The notes under the pieces were generated by a model. That model ran no database searches. It was not told the origin of the DNA and worked only from the letters and a program-made list of their open reading frames with translations. Below, piece by piece: positions 8,973-18,632 of a stretch of DNA of 64,000 nt; position 1 is the stretch's first letter; every line of letters begins with the position of its first letter. This DNA is from Candidatus Obscuribacterales bacterium. GTDB lineage: Bacteria > Cyanobacteriota > Vampirovibrionia > Obscuribacterales > Obscuribacteraceae. The position numbers and the translations under genes are program-made. The stretch lies in contig JAHBVO010000001.1 in the NCBI GenBank assembly GCA_019637435.1, positions 434,001 to 498,000 of the forward strand. The letters run 5' to 3'.

Positions 8973-10412
8973 ATGGATTTACTAGACAATGAAAACCCGC
9001 AGTTACCTTCTCGTTTTTCGCAGATTCGCAGGTTTCCGCAAGCACCTTCTATCGACAAAGTCCTGGCGCCTTATCAGGTGCTCTCGTCGATAGGGCATGT
9101 GAAAATGCTGGCGGCAGGCGGTGTGGTGCATGCCGAAGTGGCTGACCGGATGATCGGAGCGCTGAGAGAAATCGGCGACGAAATCGCCAGTGGGACTGGA
9201 TTGGTTCTCGACGATGACCTCGATATTTATTCTGCATTCATGCGACGCTTCGCCGAAAAGGTCGGAACGATCTCGGAAAGGTTCAATGTTGGAAGAACCT
9301 ATGAGACCTGGCTTCTCACGGACGTACGCCTGTGGTTGCGAGACGCAATTGTGCATACGCTGAAGCGCATGATTTCGGTTCGAAAGCATCTGATTAAACT
9401 CGCTGTTACTCACGAAGAAGTTATGATGCCAGCCTACGCGCACATGCAACCAAAACGGCGAGAAATGTTGTCGTTTTTCTTCCTCGCGGCTGATAGCCGT
9501 CTACGCCAGGACGGAGAGCGGTACAAGAATTTGTTCTCCGGAGTGAATTTACTGCCGTCAGATCTTGATTCGCAAATTCTATTGAATCAGCCGCTCGACC
9601 GTTCAATCGTTGCATCAAGTCTGGCCTTTGATGGCCTGACCGTTAACGGTTTCGAGTCCATTCCCGATCTCGATTTCTTGATTGAATTCTCATCATGCGC
9701 AGCCATAGTCGGCATTCATCTATCTCAAATGGCGGGTGAACTCCTGCTGTGGGCGACGCAGGAATTTGGCTTCGTGCGTTTGCCGCGAGTTTTCGCACTG
9801 GAAAACGACTTTTTCCCCGGTCGCAAAAGTACGCAGACCCTCGAAGTTTTGCGTGCCAAAAGCGGCTCATTAGGCGTGAAGTTGGCTGAGATACTGAATC
9901 AGTTAAAAGGTCTTCCGTTTGGCGCCAGCCATGAAACCAACGAAGTCCTGGTAGCGTTGAACGACCTTGTCTATAACCTCGACTTCGTGCTCGAATTGAC
10001 CGAAGCGATTTTGCCGGCTTTGATGTTCGATACTAAGAAGATGAGCGATGCCAGCGATTTAGACATGCTCAACAGAGCCAATGCGATCGAATATTTGATT
10101 GAGAAGGGCTTCGCTCCCGACAGAGCCGTCTCTCTGGTTGACCCACTGGCTGAGTACTGCCGAAAGCGCAAACGCTCGATGAGCGACCTCGCGCCGGGTG
10201 AGTGGGCCGAATTTTCTCCGGCTTTCGATCACGACATATACAAATACGTGTCGCACGACGATACCCTCGGTAATAACGGTCCGCGCTATGAAGTGATGAA
10301 TCAAGCTTTAGCGAATGGCGGTCAGCTACTTGCAAGTGATGAAGCCCAGCTGGTGGCGATTTCGGACAAAGTAAAATCACTCACAGTTGAAGTTCCTTCG
10401 CCCACTGAGTAA
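8973..10412 (+). CDS. Argininosuccinate lyase-like protein with altered active-site signature
   Basis: The 479-residue protein is a member of the fumarase/aspartase/argininosuccinate lyase superfamily, whose tetramers perform beta-elimination of fumarate. Similarity to ArgH is clear in DVRLWLRDAI (117-126), MPAYAHMQP (152-160) and LEVLRAKSGSLG...LKGLPFG (290-317). The key ArgH motifs are changed. The signature loop GSSxMPQKKNPD reads ENDFFPGRKSTQ (277-288), losing both serines including the catalytic one, and the SRNDQ stretch reads TYETW (109-113). It is thus either a lyase for a different substrate or a non-catalytic homologue. No other arginine genes are nearby. I would not name it argH. 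Confidence 0.8.
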   Translation: MDLLDNENPQLPSRFSQIRRFPQAPSIDKVLAPYQVLSSIGHVKMLAAGGVVHAEVADRMIGALREIGDEIASGTGLVLDDDLDIYSAFMRRFAEKVGTISERFNVGRTYETWLLTDVRLWLRDAIVHTLKRMISVRKHLIKLAVTHEEVMMPAYAHMQPKRREMLSFFFLAADSRLRQDGERYKNLFSGVNLLPSDLDSQILLNQPLDRSIVASSLAFDGLTVNGFESIPDLDFLIEFSSCAAIVGIHLSQMAGELLLWATQEFGFVRLPRVFALENDFFPGRKSTQTLEVLRAKSGSLGVKLAEILNQLKGLPFGASHETNEVLVALNDLVYNLDFVLELTEAILPALMFDTKKMSDASDLDMLNRANAIEYLIEKGFAPDRAVSLVDPLAEYCRKRKRSMSDLAPGEWAEFSPAFDHDIYKYVSHDDTLGNNGPRYEVMNQALANGGQLLASDEAQLVAISDKVKSLTVEVPSPTE

Positions 10413-10520
10413 GCTGTTGAGAAATCTTATGAGTCGCTCTGCTGCTTGACTAGTGCAAACTTTCAGTGCGCTTTGGGCTCAGTAGAACTCCGGCGTTATT
10501 TTTGAGGAGGACGGTATCTG

Positions 10521-11594
10521 ATGAAGGCAATGGTTCTAGCGGCAGGCGTGGGTTCCAGGCTTGACCCGCTTACATCCAGGGTGCCCAAGCCCCTCGTGCC
10601 GATTACAAATGTGCCGGTAATGGAGCACATCATCAATCTTTTGAAAAAGCATGGCTATAAGGATTTGATTGCGAATCTGCACTACCTTCCAGATCAGCTT
10701 ATTGAGCATTTTGGCGACGGCAAGCGCTTCGGCATCGATCTTCAATTTCGAAAAGAAGAGGTTCTCAGTGGTGACGCCGGTGGTGTCAGAGCATGCAAGG
10801 ACTTCCTCAAAGACGACACCTTCATTATCATGATGGGCGATCTGCTCACGGACTGCGATCTCACCGCGCTTGTCGAAGAGCATAAACGTAAGGGCGCTCT
10901 CGCGAGTATCGCTGTAAAACAAGTTCCTGACGTGGAACAGTTCGGAGTGGTTGTTACTGACGAGAATGGCTTTATCAAAGGGTTTCAAGAGAAGCCAAAA
11001 CAAGCTGAGGCGTTGTCTAATTTAGCGTCGACCGGAATTTACATTCTTGAGCCGGAAATCTTCAGTCATATGCCGGATGATGGTGTTTATGGCTTTGGTC
11101 GTCAATTGTTTCCGGAACTTGTGGCAAAAGGCGCTCCTGTTCTTGGAATTGAGTTTAAAACTTACTGGTCTGATGTTGGCACAATCGCTCAATACCGTCA
11201 GTCCAATTTTGATGCGTTGAACGGTCTCGTCGACGTTGAAATTCCAGCGAAGAAGACCACACGCAATGACAATCTCGCCTATCTGGGTGAGCACGCAGAC
11301 CTTCATGAAGATGCAGAGTTGGACGGCAAAATCTTGCTCGGCAATCGCTCGCGAGTCGGCAAGGGAACTCGTTTGATTGGCAGCGTCGTGATAGGCGATG
11401 ATTGCGTGATCGAAGACGACGTCGTGCTCAATAACGTCTTAATCTGGTCAGGCAGCCATGTTAAGCGTGGTGCCCGAATTGAGAACAGCATCGTCGGCGA
11501 CTCGGCCGTAATACCACAACAGTCAAAGCACTTTGAGGTGACGGCTATGGCGCAGCCGTCACCTCAACTCATGTGCGCCAAGCCAGCGGTCTAG
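10521..11594 (+). CDS. Sugar-1-phosphate nucleotidyltransferase with left-handed beta-helix domain
   Basis: This enzyme likely transfers a nucleotide from NTP to a sugar 1-phosphate to make an NDP-sugar for envelope polysaccharide. The N-terminal signature LAAGVGSRLDPLTSRVPKPL matches the NDP-sugar pyrophosphorylase family (residues 6-25), with MMGDLLTD as the metal-binding region and FQEKP further on. The region from about 250 has hexapeptide-like repeats (ILLGNRSRVGKGTRLIGSVVIGDD split across several turns) of the GlmU/GMPP kind. The 357-residue length fits the mannose-1-phosphate guanylyltransferase-like group; the true sugar and nucleotide cannot be set from sequence. GAGGAGG precedes the ATG. 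The last codons hold a 13-base perfect inverted repeat. Confidence 0.88.
   Translation: MKAMVLAAGVGSRLDPLTSRVPKPLVPITNVPVMEHIINLLKKHGYKDLIANLHYLPDQLIEHFGDGKRFGIDLQFRKEEVLSGDAGGVRACKDFLKDDTFIIMMGDLLTDCDLTALVEEHKRKGALASIAVKQVPDVEQFGVVVTDENGFIKGFQEKPKQAEALSNLASTGIYILEPEIFSHMPDDGVYGFGRQLFPELVAKGAPVLGIEFKTYWSDVGTIAQYRQSNFDALNGLVDVEIPAKKTTRNDNLAYLGEHADLHEDAELDGKILLGNRSRVGKGTRLIGSVVIGDDCVIEDDVVLNNVLIWSGSHVKRGARIENSIVGDSAVIPQQSKHFEVTAMAQPSPQLMCAKPAV
11534..11566 (+). repeat. 13-base perfect inverted repeat within the 3' end of the nucleotidyltransferase gene
   Basis: TGAGGTGACGGCT (11534-11546) and AGCCGTCACCTCA (11554-11566) are perfect complements with a 7-base loop, ending 28 bases before the stop codon. 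It shares the GGTGAC/GTCACC core with the hairpin at 3332-3370. No T-run follows. Confidence 0.8.
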
Positions 11595-11819
11595 CTTTTG
11601 CGATCTCACAATTCGATCGGCATGAGCAGCGCGTTTTCGTGCGCCCATTTCCTCTCTGATGCAAAAGCTTCGCTGCTCTCCCGAAGTTTGTCTTGTCTGA
11701 CAGCGCGTTGGACCAAGCACAGTTTCGTCGTGAAACTTCGCTTTTCCTCAGTGAACGATTGAAAAATCGTCAGCTCGGCTATCGGGTCGCAGTTGTCTGC
11801 AGCCGTTTAGCTCAAGCTA

Positions 11820-12038
11820 CTAGACCTTGCCGACGGGCACCGATGCTGGTGAATCCGTTTGCGCTGCTTTCCATATCTCCATCCAGAGCCAATAGTGAAA
11901 AGGATTCAACTTCTCGACATCGGCCACTTCAACTGGTTCCAAAAGCGATAGCCAGGTGTGCGGATTGGGGAAGCGCTTGGCAAGGCTATAGCAGTCAGCC
12001 ATCCAGAGAATTTGTTCGGTTGAGTCTTTTGTGCCCAT
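11820..12038 (-). CDS. Small hypothetical protein rich in Trp and Leu
   Basis: I do not recognise this family. The 72-residue product is mildly acidic and has four tryptophans (QILWMADCY, HTWLSLL, YWLWMEIW). AGGGTAAGGA lies just upstream of the ATG. It is on the same strand as the HIT gene but 327 bases away. The opposite-strand frame over this stretch is rich in Arg, Ser and Cys and looks like a shadow, which is why the minus strand is preferred. It is a soluble protein with no signal peptide. Confidence 0.5.
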   Translation of the reverse strand: MGTKDSTEQILWMADCYSLAKRFPNPHTWLSLLEPVEVADVEKLNPFHYWLWMEIWKAAQTDSPASVPVGKV

Positions 12039-12365
12039 TGTCCTTACCCTCTAGAAAGCGATCTTGCGACGCCTTTCTGTCTTACCGAAATCTTCTTTGT
12101 GTTAGTGAATTCTCTGAGAATCCGCTCTCCCGGCGACTTTCATCACCGGCTTCGAAGATGTTTTTTTTGTGGTGCTTCGCCGTAATCGTCGAATGCCTCC
12201 ACAATGTTGTAATACCCAGTTTCGGTACACGCGAAACTGGAGAAAATTGTCGATAGACTACAAAAACAATATTCGCCCAGCCTAGCGATTATGCCGGTTT
12301 TCAGAGGCTATCAATTGCATATATTCCGTCCGTGGTGATACGGCGCTATCAGGTAAGCTTGGTGC
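12039..12365. other. Intergenic region with a 9-base hairpin
   Basis: The 327-base region between the HIT gene and the small Trp-rich gene holds one clear structure: CCAGTTTCG (12216-12224) with CGAAACTGG (12232-12240), loop of 7 bases. No T-run follows on either strand. It could mark the 3' end of the HIT transcript. I saw nothing else I can support. Confidence 0.5.
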
Positions 12366-12722
12366 CTAGCCCGGCGGCCAGTTCATACGTCGCCCGCCCA
12401 TTACATGCACGTGCACGTGATGCACTGTCTGACCCGCGTCGTCACCGGTGTTCACGACGACTCGAAAACCACCGTCCAATTTCTCACTGCGTGCAACCTG
12501 GCACGCCTTTTGAAACAGTTTGCCGAGTTGTTCGGCATCGCCAGCTTCGCTTATGTTGCGGATATGTTCTTTCGGAATTACAAGAACATGAGAAGGCGCC
12601 TGAGCGTTGATGTCTCTAAACGCGACGAATTCATCGTCCTCGCTAACAATGTTTGCAGGAATATCTTTTCTAGTTATTTTGCAAAACAGACAGTTCGGAT
12701 CCGATGTTCCACTTGGCGACAT
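12366..12722 (-). CDS. HIT family protein (HinT-like nucleotide hydrolase)
   Basis: HIT proteins of this branch hydrolyse nucleoside phosphoramidates or adenylated compounds through a histidine-triad active site. The 118-residue product is the usual length. The triad reads HHVHVHVMGGR near residues 100-110, and the N-terminal C11-x2-C14 pair belongs to the zinc site of the subgroup. AGGAGAG precedes the ATG. It is monocistronic by position. The C-terminus ends RRMNWPPG, as in close HinT relatives. Confidence 0.93.
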   Translation of the reverse strand: MSPSGTSDPNCLFCKITRKDIPANIVSEDDEFVAFRDINAQAPSHVLVIPKEHIRNISEAGDAEQLGKLFQKACQVARSEKLDGGFRVVVNTGDDAGQTVHHVHVHVMGGRRMNWPPG

Positions 12723-12859
12723 TTTGTCAACTCTCCTGTGTCAATTCTGGAAAGATGGGTAGTTTCTTTTTAGTTTGAAGTTTATGCTTATTATCTTCAA
12801 AACGATACCAGCTTGACAGTTGGCACACTCGCTTTTTCAAGGACGGAGCAAATTTTCCG

Positions 12860-14545
12860 ATGGCAAATGACGGCAATCTCCTGCAAAGGTACATAGCGCT
12901 GCAGAAAGCTCTCCTTTCCTCATTGAGGCTTAAGGATGTTCTGGACGCGGCCGTTATCCAGTTTTCCGAGTTGGCAGGCGGCGCAAAGGTCGCATTTTTT
13001 CTGTCCGACAACGAGAGTATGTCGTTCAAGCTGATGGCGGCAAAGGGCTATTCTGAAAAGACCCTTGAACAGCTGCGTATAGTTCCGTTCAACCTCGACG
13101 GCTTACTCAAGTACGTGGTTCAGCAACGCAGTCCAGTCTCGTCCAGTGACCCCGAATCGGCTCCGGATCTATCTGCGCAAATAATGAAAAGAGAAGGCAG
13201 TCAGGGGCAAATCGCGCTTCCACTTATTTCAGCCAATCTCCTGGTCGGCGCCGTCTTGATGGAAGTAAGCAATGCCAGCATTCTTGCCTACATCGATTTC
13301 TATAAAGAGGTTGCCGACGTAACTGCTCTTGCAGTAGCTAATTCAATTTTGTTCGGACGCAGCGAATATGAGCGTGAGCGTTTAAACACCCTGTATAAAA
13401 CATCATGCGCGCTTTCCGGCAGCATGCTTCAGGTCAACGAAGTATTGCAAATCGCAGCAGACACCGCTGTCATTCTCGGTAACACACCTTGCTGTGCAGT
13501 TCTTATTCTGAACGAAACATCTGACCGGTTTAACCTCGCCGCCTTCAAGGGTCTTGAGGGCGCGAGCTTGAATGAATTCGACCTGTCATTCTCAGGTTCG
13601 GTCGCAGGGTCCAGTTTGCGAAACGGTCGCACCGAATATCTGGGAGAAGGATCGCGTGAGCCCTATGGTATGCCGAGAGCGACCGGTGGCAGTTCATTCC
13701 AGAGCGTCGTCGCTTTGCCAATAATTTATGGTGATGCCGCCATTGGTGCCCTCGAAGTTTTTTCAACCGAGCCCCGCGCATTCCATCGCGAACAAGTAGA
13801 GCTTCTCGAATCCCTTGCTGCACAAGTGGGTACAGCGTTAAACGTGGCCCTCACGCATCAATCTGCTTCGCAACAATCAGCGCTTGATGTGCATACTGGC
13901 TTGTATAACCGGTTGTACTTCCAGGACGCTTTACCCAAGGAAGTCGAGCGCTCTGACCGCCATAAGCACGAACTAGGCCTCCTGCTGATCGACATCGACC
14001 ATCTCGGCCAGATAAACGAACATCTGGGCCAAGAAAAAGGTGATGAAGCGATCAGACACGTCGCAGCCGTCGTGAAGGACACCTTGAGAGACATCGACAT
14101 AGCCTGCCGATACGGAGGCGAAGAAATTGCCGTCATACTTCCGGAAACACCCGGAGCCAATGTTTACGAAGTCGCTGATCGGGTGCGGCAGGCCGTTCGC
14201 GATCGAACTGCTCCTGGCATTGGAACTCTTACCGTTTCGATCGGCGTCTCATCCTTCCCGAGTATCGCCGCCAACGCTGAAGAGCTTCTGGTGGGCGCGG
14301 AGCAGGCTTTAGACATCGCCAAGTTCGAGGGGCGTGACCGAGTCAAAATCGTGCGACTGGCTGGCAATCTCAAGCCCGGTGAACTCGCGTGGACCGATCT
14401 AGCTAACCAGGCACGCATGGCCGTGATCTCTGAGCGGCAGCAGCGGCTGCAAAGCAGACTGACGGTTGCTCCTGAATACGCCTCATGGCTGACGTCGACC
14501 GGGTCCCTCGTTGGCAAGAAGAAGGGGCAAGGCAAAGACTCTTAA
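12860..14545 (+). CDS. Diguanylate cyclase with two GAF domains
   Basis: Predicted to make cyclic di-GMP from two GTP in response to a small-molecule or redox signal. No signal peptide or membrane helix is visible, so it acts in the cytoplasm. Two GAF-like regions cover about residues 10-160 and 175-325. The GGDEF domain spans about 345-500 with the active-site loop GGEEI and an RDID sequence placed as the RxxD inhibitory site, so product feedback is expected. DIDHLGQINE is the usual metal/substrate strand. No phosphodiesterase lies nearby. It ends with a short Lys/Gly-rich tail. Confidence 0.92.
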   Translation: MANDGNLLQRYIALQKALLSSLRLKDVLDAAVIQFSELAGGAKVAFFLSDNESMSFKLMAAKGYSEKTLEQLRIVPFNLDGLLKYVVQQRSPVSSSDPESAPDLSAQIMKREGSQGQIALPLISANLLVGAVLMEVSNASILAYIDFYKEVADVTALAVANSILFGRSEYERERLNTLYKTSCALSGSMLQVNEVLQIAADTAVILGNTPCCAVLILNETSDRFNLAAFKGLEGASLNEFDLSFSGSVAGSSLRNGRTEYLGEGSREPYGMPRATGGSSFQSVVALPIIYGDAAIGALEVFSTEPRAFHREQVELLESLAAQVGTALNVALTHQSASQQSALDVHTGLYNRLYFQDALPKEVERSDRHKHELGLLLIDIDHLGQINEHLGQEKGDEAIRHVAAVVKDTLRDIDIACRYGGEEIAVILPETPGANVYEVADRVRQAVRDRTAPGIGTLTVSIGVSSFPSIAANAEELLVGAEQALDIAKFEGRDRVKIVRLAGNLKPGELAWTDLANQARMAVISERQQRLQSRLTVAPEYASWLTSTGSLVGKKKGQGKDS

Positions 14546-14763
14546 CAGACCTTGCTGCGATAATCTCCCGAAACAGGCTCCAGTACTGAAGCCGGTTTAT
14601 AACTGCGATCGAGCAAAATCTTAAGAAAAACGGCGGAAGTCAGCAAAGGACAAGCTGAGTTTATAAACTTTGTTGTGAAAGATTTTTCGCAGCCTCCCCA
14701 TAACTCTGGTTGGACTGCGTATCTGTTTCGGTTTGTGTTCTAGCTAATTAGGAGGATACTGCA

Positions 14764-15069
14764 TTGGCTACCGCTACGAAGCTTCAAATCAAACCGTTGG
14801 CTGATCGTGTTGTCGTTAAGAAACTCGATTCCGAGGAAAAAACACTCGGCGGAATCGTACTTCCTGAAACTGCCAAAGAAAAACCGCAACAAGGCGAAAT
14901 CCTTGCTGTCGGCGCTGGCAAATTCGACGAAAAAGGCAACCGTCAATCAATGGAAGTAAAAGTCGGCGACAAAGTTCTTTTCGCCAAGTACTCCGGTACC
15001 GAAGTCAAAATCGAAGGCGTCGAGTATCTGATTCTTTCAGAGCGCGACATCTTGGCCATCATCGGCTAA
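14764..15069 (+). CDS. groES: Co-chaperonin GroES
   Basis: GroES caps the GroEL cavity during ATP-dependent protein folding. The 101-residue product has [10 protein letters not shown] near the start, the mobile loop region [19 protein letters not shown], and [11 protein letters not shown]...[13 protein letters not shown] at the end. The start is a TTG at 14764, supported by AGGAGG eight bases upstream and by the alignment of the N-terminus. groEL follows 140 bases downstream. I looked for a CIRCE repeat (TTAGCACTC-N9-GAGTGCTAA) upstream and did not find one, so HrcA control is not evident. Confidence 0.96.
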   Translation: MATATKLQIKPLADRVVVKKLDSEEKTLGGIVLPETAKEKPQQGEILAVGAGKFDEKGNRQSMEVKVGDKVLFAKYSGTEVKIEGVEYLILSERDILAIIG

Positions 15070-15091
15070 GCACGTCTTTCGCTTTCGATTG

Positions 15092-16838
<1,747 letters not shown>

Positions 16839-16862
16839 TCGAGGGAAACCAACGATAAAACG

Positions 16863-16896
16863 AATGAGGGGGTCGAAAGACTCCCTCATTTTTTGT
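16863..16896 (+). terminator. Rho-independent terminator after groEL
   Basis: AATGAGGG and CCCTCATT form a perfect stem, extended by GTC/GAC around a GAAA loop, followed by TTTTTTG. Confidence 0.93.
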
Positions 16897-16898
16897 GT

Positions 16899-16917
16899 CC
16901 GGCTCGCCGGGTATAAT
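16899..16917 (+). promoter_or_regulatory. -10 box with adjoining palindrome upstream of the STM4011-4015 region
   Basis: A consensus TATAAT at 16912-16917 follows directly on the palindrome CCGGC-tc-GCCGG (16899-16910). No good -35 box is seen, so an activator or an operator at the palindrome is possible. Transcription would start about ten bases before the secreted-protein gene. Confidence 0.45.
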
Positions 16918-16934
16918 TGCCTTGCACGTTGGAT

Positions 16935-17642
16935 ATGTATACTATGAATCAGGCGTTTCTCAACACGTTGGTCGCAATCTTGTTTCTTGCCGCAGGGGAT
17001 TTGCCCGCTGCCGCGCTGGGCGATGACGATTCGATGGATGACGACGCGAAACTTGAGCGCGTCGAGAAACGCATGGAGCGCAAGCTCGCGACTTCGCAAG
17101 CTGATACCGAGCTGTACGAACAGATGGTTCGAATAGCGTCCTGGATAAGTCAATATTGTATTTGGAACCGCCACTGGCCAGAACCAGGCGACCAAGAGAA
17201 TGATGCTGTTCGCCAGCTCAACGAACTCTGTCCCAACAATCCCTTTGAGTCTGGAAAATTGCAATCTTCAGCCGGTTTCAGCACCGATCCGTTCTATCAA
17301 TATTACTCTGGGCCTACTAATGTGGTGAACAATGCTTCCAGTGGATTCGAAAATGACAGTCTCGAACCGACCACCACATTCGGTGCTCTCGGCGATAAGC
17401 GTATCCGATTGCAGTTCGATCCCAGTTTGACCGCCACGCAGGCGAGTGAATGGGAGGACGACCCTCCTGATGAGTGGGAAGCGCCTCCAGGAACGATCAC
17501 TGCTATTTGCAATGGTACCGACCTTGTTGCCATTTGGGCAGCAAGCGTTGATGGTAAACCAATTCGCGTTGCCGGTCAGAAAAAAATTCGGTTGTTCGTT
17601 ACAAGTGTCAAGCTGAACTCAACCGAGCGAAGTAACTACTGA
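16935..17642 (+). CDS. Secreted hypothetical protein
   Basis: I do not recognise this family. From the ATG at 16935 (another at 16944) the product is about 235 residues. It opens with an N-terminal signal peptide (hydrophobic LNTLVAILFLAAG, likely cleavage near PAAALG) and an acidic, then charged helical segment (residues 30-65). A mature part rich in Asn, Pro, Asp and Trp follows, with only two Cys after the signal (QYCIW and ELCPNN). It is exported, probably to the periplasm or outside. It ends 45 bases before the STM4015-type gene on the same strand and may share its promoter, but I cannot show that it belongs to that pathway. Confidence 0.7.
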   Translation: MYTMNQAFLNTLVAILFLAAGDLPAAALGDDDSMDDDAKLERVEKRMERKLATSQADTELYEQMVRIASWISQYCIWNRHWPEPGDQENDAVRQLNELCPNNPFESGKLQSSAGFSTDPFYQYYSGPTNVVNNASSGFENDSLEPTTTFGALGDKRIRLQFDPSLTATQASEWEDDPPDEWEAPPGTITAICNGTDLVAIWAASVDGKPIRVAGQKKIRLFVTSVKLNSTERSNY

Positions 17643-17687
17643 TTTGATGCACGTGCAGCGGAATTGTTCTACGTCTGAGGGGATCGA

Positions 17688-18632
17688 ATGACAATCAATG
17701 AACATCTTATTCAATTTTGTGGCAAGCCGGTAGTCGACTTTGACACGAATAAGAAAATTATGGACCCTCAGGGCGAAGCGATTCGTATCAGTTTGAATTA
17801 CAGTGAGTACGAGGATGATGGTCTTTACTGGGAAGACAAACTCGATCGACTGCTTGCGGATCCGCTCGTAGAGCACCTGGAATCACTAGTGATAGGTCCG
17901 TGGGAAGATGTCGGGTCTCAGGATACTGAGTTCATCGTCGAGCTTCTTGTGAAATACAAGGATAAGCTTTGCGGTCTTCGCCAGATGTTTTTCGGCGATG
18001 TGATTATGGAGGAGTCAGAATGCTCGTGGCTGGACCATGGTGACATCAGTGAGTTGTGGTCGGCGTTTCCGAAGTTGACGCACTTCGCCATTCGCGGTGC
18101 CGGAGGTTTAACAATTGGTGATGGCTTAGGCCAATGCAAAGACCTGCGCTCATTCGTCCTTCAATGCAGTGGTTTGCCGGCAGACGTTCCCAGCGACCTT
18201 GCTACCAAACTTCCGGAACTCGAACACCTGGAAATCTGGCTTGGTGAGGAGAATTACGGCGCCGAGTACACGATTGACAGCATTGATAGGTTGATAAACG
18301 GAGATTACTTTCCGAAGCTCCGATATCTTGGTTTGAAAAATGCGGAGAAGGCTGACGAGATTGCGGAGCTGATTGCACGATCGAAAGTGGTTTCAAAACT
18401 TCGAGTGCTCGATTTGTCGATGGGCACCCTGTCCGATGCCGGTGGAGAGGCTCTTCTCAAATGCCCGCATCTAAAAAATCTCGATTATCTGGATCTCCAT
18501 TACCATTTTATGTCGGATGACATGATCAAAAAATTCCTTAGCCTTGGTATCAAAGTAAATCTGGATGATAAGCAAGAGGGGGATCGCGAAGAAGATGGAA
18601 CTATCTGGCGTTTCATCGCGGTTAGTGAATAA
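17688..18632 (+). CDS. STM4015 family leucine-rich-repeat protein
   Basis: Recognised by overall resemblance to the STM4015 family, named after the Salmonella locus; its function is not known to me. The 314-residue cytoplasmic protein begins MTINEHLIQFCGKPVVDFD and carries irregular LRR units, for example LEHLEIWLGEE, LRYLGLKNAEKADEIAELI and LRVLDLSMGTLSDAGGEALL. It ends with the typical LDLHYHFMSDD and an acidic tail. The stop codon overlaps the next start by one base (TAATG), so translation is coupled to the STM4014-type gene. LRR proteins usually bind partners, so it may be a scaffold or substrate-recognition subunit; that is inference. Confidence 0.92.
   Translation: MTINEHLIQFCGKPVVDFDTNKKIMDPQGEAIRISLNYSEYEDDGLYWEDKLDRLLADPLVEHLESLVIGPWEDVGSQDTEFIVELLVKYKDKLCGLRQMFFGDVIMEESECSWLDHGDISELWSAFPKLTHFAIRGAGGLTIGDGLGQCKDLRSFVLQCSGLPADVPSDLATKLPELEHLEIWLGEENYGAEYTIDSIDRLINGDYFPKLRYLGLKNAEKADEIAELIARSKVVSKLRVLDLSMGTLSDAGGEALLKCPHLKNLDYLDLHYHFMSDDMIKKFLSLGIKVNLDDKQEGDREEDGTIWRFIAVSE

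Noticed and set aside
11693..12256. A 187-codon plus-strand open frame
   Set aside because: Arg/Ser/Cys-rich composition, no ribosome site and no domain; the minus-strand 72-codon frame inside it looks more like protein.
14546..14763. Possible CIRCE/HrcA control of groES
   Set aside because: No TTAGCACTC-N9-GAGTGCTAA repeat or near match was found.
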